64,000 nucleotides of DNA from Malaya genurostris (taxonomy: Eukaryota; Arthropoda; Insecta; Diptera; Culicidae): contig NC_080571.1 in assembly GCF_030247185.1 (NCBI RefSeq), positions 235,258,666 through 235,322,665 on the forward strand, given 5' to 3'. Both the position numbers and the translations under genes were made by a program. How positions within the stretch are numbered: position 1 is the stretch's first letter; each line of letters begins with the position of its first letter. Below are positions 11,311 through 23,503 of the stretch, piece by piece. The notes beneath the pieces are model-generated. The model was not told where the DNA came from and did no database searches. It saw only the letters and a list, made by a program, of their open reading frames with translations.

Positions 11311-11889
11311 TCTCAGAACGGTAGTCAATTAGATCCCGTGGTGTCAATGACAATGATTTTATAAGAACGACATACAAAAATGGAAATGACAACTTATCTA
11401 TAGTTGGCGTTTGATTTGGACTAGTCGAAATGCATAGGTAAATTTCTTACAAAATGTTAGTTTTTAAACTTATAGTTTTTGTTCCTCAATCTCCAGGCAG
11501 CCGATCACCGAGAGAAAAATATGCAGTTATGTTAATTCAAGGTCTATTAGTCTTAAACTGAGATGATAAAATTAGACAATAGGCTTATTTTTATTTAAAT
11601 TTGATTATTTTTACATATAACTCTCATCCTAACAATTCTATTTTTACTCTCATCCTAACAGATCCAAGATAAAATTTTGAATTTGTCTTGATGTAATCTC
11701 ATATCTTCCTATCCCAGGAGATAATAAGACAGTTATACTATTCCATCTAAAAATATTTAAGACAACTAAGACATATGAGCCAAGCAGAATTCAGACTTGG
11801 CCATCCGATGGATTCGAGACCTACTCAGACCATATAATGCGTATGTTTCGAGGACAGATTCTTTGTTTATCATACAAACACTAAACAAA
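11311..11889. other. nompC intron, no gene
   Basis: AT-rich intron. CTCTCATCCTAACA occurs twice near 11623 and 11649. Nothing else recognised. Confidence 0.45.
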
Positions 11890-12125
11890 GCATTATTAGC
11901 TCCTCAATACATGTTTCGAATATATTTCCAGCATTTTGTTCTAAATTCTGGAAATGAATACTGAAACTGAATTCGGGAATTAAATTCTGGGTTTGAAGTC
12001 AGTTCTAAAATTCAGGTTCGTAGTTCAGATCTAATATTTAGCTTCAGAATTCCAGAGTTTTATTCATGAATTAGATGAAATCCTAAACCAGAATTCTGAA
12101 TTCGAATCCCGAACATAAATTAAGG
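11890..12125. repeat. degenerate GAATTC/TTCAGAATT repeat tract, locus 1
   Basis: Loosely periodic sequence dominated by variants of CTGAATTC, TTCTGG and AATTCAG. The same composition occurs at about 19180-19340, 21120-21600, 31490-32070 and 33856-33990. It looks like an old, diverged short-period repeat rather than a gene. Confidence 0.5.
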
Positions 12126-12475
12126 CAAGCAAGCGTAATGAGTTTTTCTCACCTCAATGTTTTCGAAAAATTGAGATTGAGCTCTGATTTTGTGTCATGC
12201 AAGCTCGGATGATATTCCATGTTATGTCGTTTCGCCTGAGAAATTGACAACTACCCCAGGGTAAATTTTGAGTGCTTAATATTAAGCTCTAATTTAACAC
12301 ATGGATCAATAAGTCCCGAGACTAAAGCAGATATGGCGCTCGTAGTAAACCAGTAACCACGTCTTTCTAGAGTACTAACCTTTGCTTGAAACGGGTCAAA
12401 ATTTTAAGTCGATCCGACCAGAAACAGCTGAGTTATCGAGGTTGGAGTAAAGTCGTTTTGTAGTTTGTTTAAAAA

Positions 12476-12890
12476 ATGGAAAAAACCGAGTTTCGTGTTT
12501 TGATAAAACATTGTTTTTTAATGGGTAAAAACACCGTGCAAGCGAAACAATGGATTGAAAAATGTTATCCGGACTCTTGTCCATCAAAAGCAACGATTTG
12601 TCGGTGGTTCGCCGAGTTTAAACGTGGTCGTACCGACACAAATGACGCGGAACGCTCGGGTAGACCTGTGGAAGCCGTTACACCGGAAAATGTGAGTGAA
12701 GTGACAAAAATTATAATGAAAGATCGTAAAGTGAAGCTCTGTGAGATTGCTGAGATGACACAGATATCATATGGAAGTGTATTTACTATCCTTCATGAAA
12801 AAGGTTTTTTTTCCAAGTGGGTGCCGCCATTGCTTTCGATGGAACAAAAGCAGCAAAGAGTCGATGGTTCAGAAAGCAGTTTATCGAAAA
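12476..12890 (+). pseudogene. mariner transposase, N-terminal fragment
   Basis: Open from the start codon and reading MEKTEFRVLIKHCFLMGKN, then CRWFAEFKRGRTDTNDAERS and KLCEIAEMTQISYGSVF. This is the N-terminal helix-turn-helix DNA-binding half of an irritans-like mariner transposase. The frame is then lost at the inserted repeat at about 12891, so the catalytic D,D34D domain is absent. The later open frame to 12961 is insertion sequence, not transposase. This N-terminal half is cleaner than that of the copy at 46201, which has a frameshift, a deletion and a stop in the same region. Confidence 0.85.
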
Positions 12891-14396
12891 AAAACGTGCT
12901 TAATCCACCTAGCAGTGAGATGATACCTTTTTTTATCAATCCGCATGTGTTTTTTTCATGAATATTCTTCGGTTCTCATGACATTATTTAATGACCGTCG
13001 TTTTAAGCTGCAATTTGACATTTTAGTCACTCATTACTCTATCTAAAAGTGGGACAATCGATTAAACATTCCATGATATGTCGAATTAAGTTCCACTTCA
13101 GAATTTACGGTAATTTAAGGTACTTCCAGAGCCGGTATTCAGGAACCAGCATAACGCAAACCGATTCGTATGACCACATGACGAATAAATTGCAATAGTT
13201 TATTTTAATTTGAATTTTTGTTTCTGAAATTCGATTTGACTTTATTTGAGAAAACGATTGAGCTCTGAGAAACGATTCGATACTGGAGCCGGAATTCGAA
13301 AATCGGTGTAGCCGAAGTCAGACAAATTCACCTGAGGGGTTTACATTTGTTTCAAAATGTTTAAAAATCAGTGTAGACATCTTTGAGAAGTCGTAGTACG
13401 AGTTAAATTGTTGGGTGCCTTCCGAATCGAAAACTGAATACCACTAAAACTGAAATAAGTTTATTTGGTTGTCGACAATTTAAATTAGCAAATCTTAGAT
13501 GATTCTTAGATTTCATTTGAATCTTAGATCGATTCAGCCATCTACGAGGAAAATGAGTTACACAATTTTAATTTCGTTTCACATATCATTCTGTAGTTCC
13601 GGAACCAGAAGTCGGATCCAAACATAATTCAGGAGCCTTGTTTAGGAGCATACGAATTTTCATATGAATCTGAGTTTGTAGAAAACGGTTGAGTCATCTT
13701 CGAAAAGAAGGTAAAAAATTGAGTGAAATTATTTATCACATACGCATTTGCTGATCTCGACGAACTGATTCGAATGGTATATGGGTGTTATGATCTTGCA
13801 GCCTTTATTGCTGTAAGCAGTTTAAATCAATATGATTATGAAATCGTTCTGAATTCGGAAGTACTGCCATCTTTCCAATATGTCATATTCGAACGATTAT
13901 GTTGCCAAAAACGAACCGTGCTAAAATTGGTCCGAGGCAAAATGTCATGAAAAAGGATGCTGTAGTCAGTCTTTTGGGTACTTAGAAACAAATGTATGTA
14001 ACAGTATAAAAAATCGTGTTCTACGTTGCTCCCAAGCCTTTCTTTTCCATACAGCGCTCAGAACTTCTACTGCTGGAATGTGGGGGAAAAGTCGCTTACA
14101 CAAAAATTTCGATATCTCCGTTAAAAATGGACGGATTTTAGCAATCTATGGCTGGTTGGATAGCTATTACCGTGCGGAATCTAAGTCTGAAAACATATTC
14201 TGTTTTCAAGGTCAATTGTGACAGATACCGTCAAAAAACTGAAAATTTTGACATAAAACTTCGTATAACTCAAAAAGTAAACATCCGATCTCAAAACCAT
14301 TCAATAGCGTTCTGGGTGACGGGAAGACCTTTCATTTGCGACTAGTTTGATCAAAATCGGTCCAGCCATCTCTGAGATCTCGACCTCTTAGTTGAC

Positions 14397-14416
14397 AACA
14401 CACATACAGACACACA

Positions 14417-14472
<56 letters not shown>
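14397..14472. repeat. (CA)n microsatellite, unit 1
   Basis: An almost pure CA run interrupted by a few TA and AGA steps, near the right end of the first tandem unit. Confidence 0.9.
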
Positions 14473-16295
14473 GACATTTGCTCAGTTCGTCGAGCTGAAT
14501 CGAGGCCTCGGAAAATATTTCGAAAGTTCGAGCGAATTCTATACCTATTTTTATATATATAAAACGTGTTTAATCCACCTAGCAGTGAGATGATACCTTT
14601 TTTTATCAATCCGCATGTGTTTTTTGTATGAATATTCTTCGGTGTTTAAGTTTTCATTACATTATTTTAATGACCGTCGTTTTAAGCGACAATTTGAGAT
14701 TGTAATCACTCATTACTCTGTAATGTCGAAACTGCAAATCGGATCGAATTTAAATCTTGAAGTGTGATAATCGATTAAACATGCCATGATATGTAAGTTC
14801 CACTTTAGAGTTTACGGTAATTTAAGGTACTTCCAGAGCCGGTATTCAGGAACCAGCATAACCCAAACCGATTCGTATGGCCATATGACGAATAAATTAC
14901 AGTTTTGAGTACAACTTTGAAGCTTAATTGGATAAAATTCATTAATTTTTGTATGTATGTATAAAACTAATTAATTTTGTATATAAGTTTAATTCAATTT
15001 GAATTTTTGTTTCTGAAATTTGATTAGGCTTTTTTGAGAAAACGATTGAGCCTTGAGAAACGATTTTATACTGGAACCGGAATTCTAAAATCGGTATGGC
15101 CGAAGTTAGATAAATTCACCTGAGTAGCTGTATAGTTTACAATTGTTTCAAAATATTTGAAAATCAGTGAAGACATCTTTGAGAAATCATAGCCCGAATT
15201 AAATTTTAAGGTACCTTCTGAATCGACAACTGAATACCACTAAAACTGAAAAAAGTTAATTTTTTTTATCGACTATCCAAATCTGCTAACCCGATAAACC
15301 TAATTTAATTAATGTGGAATAGACATTTTTGTACTAATCACCCTGTATCCCCGAAACCGGAAGTTGGATCTGACTGAAGAGCAAGATGTTTTAAAGAATC
15401 TTAAAACTTCTCATTTACATCTTAGATGATTCTTAGATTTCATTTGAATCTTAGATCGGTTCAGCCATCTACGAGAAGAATGAGTTACACAATTTTGATT
15501 TCGTTTCATATATCATCCTGTAGTTCCGGAACCAGAGGTCGGAACCAAACATAATTCAGGAACTTTGTTTGGGAGCATACGAATTTTCGTATGAATCTGA
15601 ATTTGTAGAAAAGAAATTTTCAGAGAAAATTGAGTGAAATTATTTGTCACACACGCATTTGCTGATCTCGACGAACTGATTCGAATGGTATATGGATGTT
15701 ATGTTCTTCCAGGATTTATTGCTGTAAGTAGTTTAAAACAATATAATTAAAAAAAATCTGCCATCATCTGGTTTATATATGTCATATTCGAACGATTATG
15801 TTGCCAAAAACGAGCCGTGCTAAAATCGGTCCGAGGCAAATTGTCATGAAAAAGGATGCTGTACACAGTCTTTTTGGTACTTAGAAACAATTGTATGTAA
15901 CAGAATAAAAAATCGTTTTTTCCGTTGCTCCCAAGCATTGCTTTGTCATACAGCGCTCAAAACTCCTACTGCTGGAATAGGGGGAAAAGTCGTTTACACA
16001 AAAATTTCGATATCTCCGTTAAAAATGGACGGATTTTAACAATCTATGGCTTGTTGAATAGGTATTATCGTGCGAAATCTAAGTCTGAAAACATATTCTG
16101 TTTTCAAGGTCAATTGTGACAGATACTGTAAAAAAACTGAAAATTTTGACATAAAACTTCGAATAACTCAAAAAGTAAACATCCGATCTCAAAACCATTC
16201 AATAGCGTTTTGGGTGACGGGGAGACCTTTCATTTGCGACTAGTTTGATCAAAATCGGCCCAGCCATCTCTGAGATCTCGACCTCTTAGTTGACA

Positions 16296-16312
16296 ACACA
16301 CATACAGACACA

Positions 16313-16396
<84 letters not shown>
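16296..16396. repeat. (CA)n microsatellite, unit 2
   Basis: About 100 bp CA tract at the matching place of the second unit. It is longer than in unit 1, so it changed length after the duplication. Confidence 0.9.
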
Positions 16397-16398
<2 letters not shown>

Positions 16399-16740
16399 TT
16401 TGCTCAGTTCGTCGAGCTGAATCGATTGGTATATGTCATTCGGCCCTCCGGGCCTCGGAAAAATTTTCGAAAGTTTGAGCGAATTCTATACCTATTTTTT
16501 ATATATATAAAAAAAGGTAAAAAAGGTAAAAACGTTGGAACCATTGTATCACCCTAAAAGGTGATTATGTTGATGAATAAAAAAAAATTTTGCAAAAAAA
16601 ATGTTGTTTCTATTGTTAGTCCGGGACATATTGATCCATGTGTTATATAAGATGAACTCGATTGATAATGAGAAAAAGTTTATCGCTTCAACCGAAATCG
16701 CAGAATGGTAGAGAAACTTAACGTTATTAAAAAAAAACCC

Positions 16741-18101
16741 TTCTTAATCCACCTAGTGGTGTGATAATGCCTTTCTCTTCTTTCATAACAGTCTCATGAA
16801 AATATGTTTCATACTTTTATTAAATAATTTTGGATACTAATTTTGTCACCAATTGATTCAGATTGATTCGAGTAGTTCACAAAAGCATGCTTCAGTGTTT
16901 ATGTCACACAGTCAGCATCATTTTTCCAAACTAGTGCTTGACATTTGCGTTGCCTATTTGTATGAGAACAGTGATGCTAATCTAAAAAAAGCCTTCTTAG
17001 TCCACTTAGTGGAATTTTCATATATCTTGAAAAATTACCATAGGGGGAGTACATGAAATTTTCGAAATCGAAAAAAAAAATTTGATACCAAAAGGCTTAG
17101 AATTGCATGAAACGTCGAGATTTATGGCGTTTTCGTTTTTAATTTGCACTACACCGGTGCAGTGCTACACTGAGGCATGAATAAACGAACAAAAATGACG
17201 AAAACATAAACAGTAACCATTGACTACAATAAACGATTCCATTGCACAGAGCTACACCAAACTTTTGATGAGTGCTACACCAGTGGTATCGGTGCAGAAA
17301 AAGTGTAGCACTGGTGTAGTGCAATTGGTAAAAACGAACGGTTTCAGTGCAGCTTTCGCTACACCAGTGTAGTGCAATTTAAAAACGAAAACGACATTAG
17401 TGTCAAGTCCCAGAAAGTTGATTTTTTCAAAAAAAATTTTTTTTGAGATGACACTAAATTTCGATGTTTTATGCAGTTTTAAGAGTTTTGGCATCGAAAA
17501 ATTTTTTTGATTTTGGAAATTTCATGTACTCCCCCCTATGGTGGTTTTTCAAGATCGAAAATTGTCAAACCTTTGCCACCGGGCAGCACCCCTTAAGCAT
17601 GTCCGATTTAGGTCAAATTTTGCATGAAGGCTTTTTTCGAGGTGCTTAAACTTTTGAGCACTAGAGTTTAACGAAAATAGAGGTGATCCCAAAATTTTGG
17701 CACCCATATATATATATATATATAAGAGCGGTAAAAATCAACGTGTTTTGTCGGTTACGTCACTTATACAATCATATATCTGGAACCAAAAGTCACAACC
17801 ATTTGATCTTCGAACTTGATCAATGGCACGACAGTAGCTTTCAAACGAGCCCAAGTTTGTTAAAATCGGATCAGCCATCTCTGAGAAAATTGAGCACGTT
17901 CAAATACAACGCTTTTTGTCGGTTACGTCACTTATACAATCATATCTCTGGAACCAAAAGTCACAGCCATTTGATCTTCGAACTTGATCAATGATCCGAT
18001 AGTAGCTTTCAAACGAGCCCAAGTTTGTTAAAATCGGATCAGCCATCTCTGAGAAAATTGAGCGCGTTCAAATATCTTCGAAAAGTGCACACACATACAC
18101 A

Positions 18102-18133
<32 letters not shown>

Positions 18134-18254
18134 GACATTTTCCGATCTCGACGAACTGAGTCGAATGGTATATAACACTATGGGTCTCCGAGGCTCCGTT
18201 CGAAAGTCGGTTTTTCCAGCAATTCTAATACCTTTCTATAGAGAAAGGCAAAAC
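16741..18254 (+). mobile_element. TIR-like repeat with TGCCTTTCTC..GAGAAAGGCA ends
   Basis: Left part TTCTTAATCCACCTAGTGGT then TGCCTTTCTC; right end CTTTCTATAGAGAAAGGCAA. This is the same family as the units at 12891-16520 but with the inverted ends preserved. Inside, a 168 bp unit holding GTCGGTTACGTCACTTATAC is tandemly duplicated (about 17751 and 17919), followed by a CA tract at 18089-18133. A nested foldback occupies 17026-17553. No transposase. Confidence 0.6.
17026..17553. mobile_element. foldback with a nested TIR MITE
   Basis: The outer inverted repeat, about 50 bp per arm, has TAGGGGGAGTACATGAAATT on the left and its complement on the right. Inside, 17126-17395 has its own ends GGCGTTTTCGTTTTT..TTGCACTACAC and the inverse, about 270 bp, with internal CTACACCAGTG-type repeats. 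Two generations of non-coding DNA elements are nested here. Confidence 0.65.
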
Positions 18255-18479
18255 GACTGCTTGCATGGAAAACTTGAACACAACTTTGGCGAAGAGATGC
18301 CTAAATTTCGAAATCCAAGTATCGCAAGTATGTACAAAGCTATAATTGCATACTTTTGGGATATTGATGTAATTTCGTCGGCTACAAAACAAATACAAAT
18401 CTAAACAAACAGACTCTATATTCTAAGTTCACGTGTTCGGTGTTGGTTTCTAATAAAGATTAATCTAAGCAGACTCTTG

Positions 18480-18990
18480 TGCGGATTCAAAAGTGTGACA
18501 ATTGATTAAAAATGTCGATCATTAGACATTTTGATTGCCTTGCTCCACATCAATGGCTCGAACAACCCTATGGGGCTGATCCTTGTAGTTTTTGAGTTAT
18601 TTACGGTTATCTCACACTGTAGGAAATTTGATCACAAATTTCTGACTATGTTTCCTTTAGCATGGAGAAAAAAATTTGTTGTTAGGTTAGGTACAGCAAG
18701 AGATATTTACGATCAAAAACTTATCACTCTCCCAGAGGATAAATTTTGAAAAGGCGCCCCATAGTAAAGTAAGTCACACAAACTCAAAATCTTTCTCATA
18801 ACATCTACATCTACAACCATGTTGTTAATAAAGCTGTTAATATTTAGTCGAGAATACGTCTTAATTTAATGTAGGGCGCCTTTTCAAAATTCGTCCCGTG
18901 GCAGAATGGGTAGAACTTTATCATAAATACCACGAGTGGTACTAAACACAACAACTTAGGTCTTTCTCCATGCCATCAGAACTATGATCA
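18480..18990. repeat. two oppositely oriented copies of the CCTTTTCAAAAT repeat
   Basis: GAAAAGGCGCCCCATAGTAA near 18748 and GGGCGCCTTTTCAAAATT near 18875 face each other about 100 bp apart. The first is continuous with a stretch back to about 18600 that resembles 34260-34340. Same family as 2997-3170 and 37546-37690. Confidence 0.45.
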
Positions 18991-19179
18991 GCAATACTTG
19001 ATCCAATTTTCAACAGTTTGAAAGTAACATTGACATTAACATGACTCAACAAATCAATTATCTCAAACTTTTGAAAATAATGAAAAAAAACTCATCACTC
19101 ATCGAATGTCGTGGCGAGCAGTCGTTTTCAACCAACAGCAGCAAAAGCAGGGCCTGTGCGTGGGGTAAAGCCCAATTTG

Positions 19180-19340
19180 AATTAAATTTTGGAACTAAAT
19201 TCTAGAATTGAGTTTTGGAACTGAACTCAATACCTCAGTTTTGGTCCACCTGAATTCTGAACATAATTTAAGATTTAGAACTTAGTTTAAAATTCTGTTT
19301 TTGAAGTTATTTACAGAATACGGATTCAATAGTTAAAACA
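19180..19340. repeat. degenerate GAATTC/TTCAGAATT tract, locus 2
   Basis: Same short-period GGAACTGAATTCTGG-like composition as the 11890-12125 tract, diverged. Confidence 0.45.
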
Positions 19341-19542
19341 CAGACTAACAGACATGGCAGTATGAGTAAATTCTTATAAAATTAATTTTCGTGATGCACT
19401 AGTTCCACCTATATTGTACTGCGCGAACTATTTACTATCGGTACACTCCTTGTGTTATGTAAAAGTTTTTTTACTAGTTGGTTTCCCCTCGTTTGTCAAC
19501 ACCGATCAGCTGCTTGCAGGGACGCCTGATTTCATCATAATA

Positions 19543-20692
19543 AGGAGTGTATCGATAAGTAGTTAGCAACATTCAAACAGTTATATCTCTGAAATGGCTC
19601 AATATTATGCAGCGTGTTTTGCGGTGACATGTTTGTTTATATGTCAATAACAGCTGCGCAATCGATTGGTTTCGGTACAGTTTATCGTTTCAATGATGAG
19701 TCGAATTGGTCCGGAAACGCGAAAGAAAATTCTGCACACTTTTTGCTCAGAAAGTGCCAGCCAGCCCGGCCGGGACTTAAACAACGTACATCAGGAAAAA
19801 CCCATCGGCGTTGACGCGGGATTTGACCAAGAAGTTCAACACCAGCATCGGGAAGATTCAACGGATCAAAGTTTGGAACTCCCTGAAAACGTACAAGAAA
19901 CATAAGGTGCCGAAAAAGTCCCTGGTACAACAAGTTCAGGCCAAAACAAGAGCGCGAAAACTGTATACCCGGATTCTACAGAATAAAGACGGATTCATCC
20001 TGATCGATGACGAAACCTACGCCAAGGAAGACTCTCGAGCGCTGCCCGGACCGCAATATTATACGAAATCGGTGTACCAGGACCTGGACCTGGAAAAGTT
20101 TGGGCAGAAGGTGCTGGTCTGGCAAGCAATTTGTACCTGTGGTTTGCGGTCGTCGATTTTCTTCACGAAGGGCACAATTAACGCCAAGGTGTACGAGGAA
20201 GAATGTTTGAAGAAGAGAATGCTGCCACTGTACAGAAAACATAAAGCTTCTCCTATCTTCTGGCTGGATTTGGCTTCAGCCCAGTACGCAAACTTCGTTC
20301 TACAGTGGTTTTTAAAAAAATAATGTACATTCGTGGAAAAGGACATCAACCCACCGAACTGCCCGGATCTTCGGCCAATTGAAAGGTATTGGGCAATTGT
20401 CAAGCGGCACTTTCGGAAGAAAGGTACAGTGTCCCAAAACATGCAGGAGTTAAAAAAAACTGGACAGCTGCCACCAGGAAAGTCACAAAAGTAACTGCGC
20501 AGAATTTAATGAAGAACGTCAAGTCCAAAGTGCGAACGTTTCACAGAAACTAGGATTTTGTTCAATATAATCAGTGAAATGCATAAAAATGTAGTTTTTC
20601 TACAATATATCGAAAACTGATGTCAAAATATGTTTTTTTTTTGCTTTTTCATTCAGTAATCAATGTTGCTAACTACTTTTCGATACACTCCT
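19543..20692 (+). mobile_element. Tc1-related element, DD37E type (ITmD37E-like)
   Basis: The ends AGGAGTGTATCGATAAGTAG and the inverse (CTACTTTTCGATACACTCCT) are flanked by TA at 19541-19542 and 20693-20694. It is 1150 bp, a normal length for the superfamily. The inside carries one transposase relic. The DD37E family was described from mosquitoes, which supports the host assignment. It lies in the 12.4 kb nompC intron. Confidence 0.85.
19693..20553 (+). pseudogene. DD37E transposase, broken
   Basis: The N-terminal part reads MSRIGPETRKKILHTF in one frame and then shifts near 19800 to the frame that carries KKFNTSIGKIQRIKVWNSLK. Catalytic residues are visible: D in FILIDDETYAKED, D in FWLDLASAQYA and E in NCPDLRPIERYWAIVKRHF. 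Counting gives 37 residues between the second D and the E. An in-frame stop (TAA) lies between them at about 20321, just after a lysine run. With a frameshift and a premature stop it cannot make an active enzyme. Confidence 0.85.
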
Positions 20693-21119
20693 TATTTAAA
20701 AATGAATCGCCACAATACATTACTGGATCACGTTGATTATATATTTAACTTTCTTAGCGATGTTGGAAGGTAACCATTTATTTTTCTCAACTTTGTTCTT
20801 CTAGACTATTTTGGATTGTGTTGGTAATTTTCACCCGAAATTAAGTAGCGGCAGACCAGAAGCAAGTAAATATTGTACCAAAACGGGTTCGAATTTGTAT
20901 TGCGTTGGAGGATGAGAAGTAGGCACAATTGTGTATATAGTATTGGCAATATGTATTAAATCTGTATCCTGCATGAAATTCGCATGGACGTATACAAATC
21001 AATACCTTACAGGTAATTCTGTATGCGAGTACTGTCCCAACTAAAGGAATATTCGAAATGACCGTTAAAATGTTTAAAGAATCTAATTGGAGTGTCCTGT
21101 CTGTTAGTCTGTGGTTAAA

Positions 21120-21600
21120 TCTTAGACTATGGAACTGAATTTTTATTCTAAATTCGGGTTCGAAAATTGATTTCTTGACTAGACATGTCATAAATTAAGT
21201 TAGATCTGGATTCTGGATTTTGAATTGAATCAGAATTCCGAATCATAATTTATTTCCTGAATTCAGTTTAGAATTTGCTTCCTGAATTCAGATTCAAAAT
21301 TTGATTTCAGAGTTCATCTCCAGAATTCAGGTTAAGAATTCAGAACCTGCATCGGAACTTCGGTTCTGGAATGCAGTTCCTTAATTCAAGTTTGAAACTC
21401 AAGTTCGAAATTCAGTTCAAGAGTTAATTTCGGAACCAGGATTCTGAAAATAAGTTCAGTGCCAGAGTTCTAGAACTACATTCCTTCTTGATGTGGATAT
21501 TGAACCTGAATTTTTAACTGAGTTCGGGGCTCGTCCCAGGTTCCGAATTTAGTTCTACAATTCAATTCCAGTTCCTGAACAAAATTCAGGTTCTGGTGTA
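21120..21600. repeat. degenerate GAATTC/TTCAGAATT tract, locus 3
   Basis: About 480 bp of variants of CTGAATTCAG, TTCCGAATT and GGTTCTG. This is the longest uninterrupted example of this repeat in the window. Confidence 0.5.
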
Positions 21601-23503
21601 GATAAATAAATTGTAGTAAAAAGTATTCAACAGCACTTCGGTAAAACTTCATTTCAATGGAATATTATTAGATGAAAATAAAATTTATGGCCGTTGACTG
21701 TCAGCATATCCTTTCTCATTCATTTTACTTATGTTGCCGAAGCTCCCAGAATTCATCGTCAATTGTAGAACCGTATCTGGTCTGTTGAAGTTTTGCTTAC
21801 TCAGTTTGTAGTGCCAAGTAGTTTACCAGTAGTTTAGTAAGCAAGTGCGAATGAATAGACATAAACATCAACTCGATAACACAAAACTCTCTCCGACCAT
21901 AATGATAAATAGAAGGTAGCGGTTCTCATTTGAGTTTTCAATTATCACCAGCAAGTTAAAATCAGCAATTTTGACTGTTTGAAATGTATTGAGATGTGTT
22001 TCGAAATATTAAAAATGAAAACTGAAAAAGGGAACAAATAATTTATGTTTATTTTGTAATTTTGTAAACTCTGTCTTCCACCATCCATTTTTCGATCACT
22101 AATCCGATCTACATGTCGATTCTAATCCCGTTTTCTTTGTCTTCCACCATCTTCCTGGTCACTACATAGATCAGTATAGTATAATAAATAAATTGATATT
22201 TCATATTGATTGCAGTAAGTCATAGGGGTCATTAAATAACCCAGCCTACAAGCTCGAATAGTTGTACAATCTGCTTCGAAAAGTGCGTACTTTTTTGTGT
22301 CGTCAACTATAGGAAGGTTAGATAGCTTTATCTTTCATTATTTATGGAGTCGGATCAAGATAAAATTCAACCTCTTTCAATATGATAATAAAAAAATTAT
22401 TTGAATCAAAGTTCGACCGTTTCAGCCACAATAAGTTTGCTTTGTTATATTCGAATAAGACGTGCATGGTAATTCATTGACTTGTTTTAAGGAATTTGTT
22501 CCTTTTTCAATACCCACTAACAATAAATTCAATGAAAAAGTCTCTCGTTCTAAATATTGAGACGAAATATTTGTATTAATTCCAGTTGTTTGGCTCACCT
22601 CTCATGCTCTATTTCGAATAAACCAATTATTCTAAAATGAACGAACTAAGCGAAATTCTGCTCTTATGTTACTTTTCTATATGTAATTCAAGATAAACAT
22701 GGTATTATTTTTTGAATCAGTTGTAGAAAACCTACTTTGTGCTAGGATTTTCAATCAATTTTGTTGACACTGTGTATGTACATATTTTCTACAGTTTTCA
22801 TTGACATCACTGCAGCAACGGTAAGATATTATTATATTACCGGCTGTAAAAATATTATATTCATCGCGAAGTAGTGCGCTTCCGGTTCAATCTTGGATCT
22901 ATTGAAATTCTTTCTTTCTTTCGGACGCACATCTCGTAGAGTAGCTATTTCTACCTCATCACGTATTCAACAAAAATCACACATCGGTAACAGACATTCG
23001 TGCCAGCAGCGTGATTCTGATTCAAAACGATGGACTCGTTTGTGGTTTCAAAATCGAGCATCGGTGTTGGCTTTAGATTTCTTTACCGTGTGTATGAAAC
23101 CAAACACCACACACAGCGTGCTTCGTTCGTAGAGGCGGTGTTGTGTTTTCTTTTTCCGTACCACCGCATGTAAATACCGGTGCGCTTTATAAGGCGGTTT
23201 AAAATTTTGGACACTCATCACCTTGAAATTCCGGAACCGGATGAAATTCAAAAATTATGTACTGGATCATAAGAACTTGTATTTGAACCTAAGTTTGTAA
23301 AAATCGGTCGCTTAAAAAAGTAAGTTCGTTTCATTGTAGAGTTTTTTGCCGCAATTTCTGGTGCAACTTTCACGGTCTTGGATATTCGAATTTTCACTTC
23401 CACTTTAAATAACAAAAACTCCACTGGCACATGGCTCATGTATTAAAAAAAACCTCCGAAATTCATGATGCATGGGATGCCGTAGAGTATCATAAACACT
23501 TAC
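21601..23503. other. nompC intron, no gene
   Basis: AT-rich intron before the ankyrin 5-6 exon. A moderately GC-rich patch at 22870-23180 has no convincing frame. GGAACCGGATGAAATTC near 23235 resembles repeat edges elsewhere in the window. Confidence 0.45.

Larger units (their letters stand above)
12891..16520. repeat. tandem-duplicated repeat units inserted in mariner
   Basis: Two units start with TTAATCCACCTAGCAGTGAG at about 12900 and 14570, offset 1670 bp. Both run through the same order of landmarks: TTCCAGAGCCGGTATTCAGG, AACGATTGAG, TAGTTCCGGAACCAGA, ATTTCGATATCTCCGTTAAA, GAGATCTCGACCTCTTAGTT, a CA microsatellite, then GTCGAGCTGAATCG and AATTCTATACCTATTTTT. The second unit is longer through extra internal sequence and a longer CA tract. 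A related right end recurs at 49260-49590. This is an interspersed mosquito repeat of which two copies sit head to tail. Confidence 0.7.
12297..16643 (+). mobile_element. mariner element (copy 1) split by a 3.6 kb insertion
   Basis: Ends ACACATGGATCAATA and its inverse TATTGATCCATGTGT are flanked by TA at 12295-12296 and 16644-16645, as expected for Tc1/mariner insertion. The left 0.6 kb and right 0.1 kb match the uninterrupted mariner at 46022-47304. Between about 12891 and 16520 lies foreign repeat DNA, and the matching internal mariner segment (about 0.58 kb) is gone. The element is therefore dead. It lies in the 12.4 kb nompC intron. Confidence 0.85.

Noticed and set aside
16290..16478. 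Plus-strand frame rich in Thr-His
   Set aside because: Direct translation of the CA microsatellite.
14397..18133. CRISPR-like array from regularly recurring CA blocks
   Set aside because: The blocks are microsatellites within duplicated repeats, with no conserved repeat-spacer alternation, and the DNA is from an animal.
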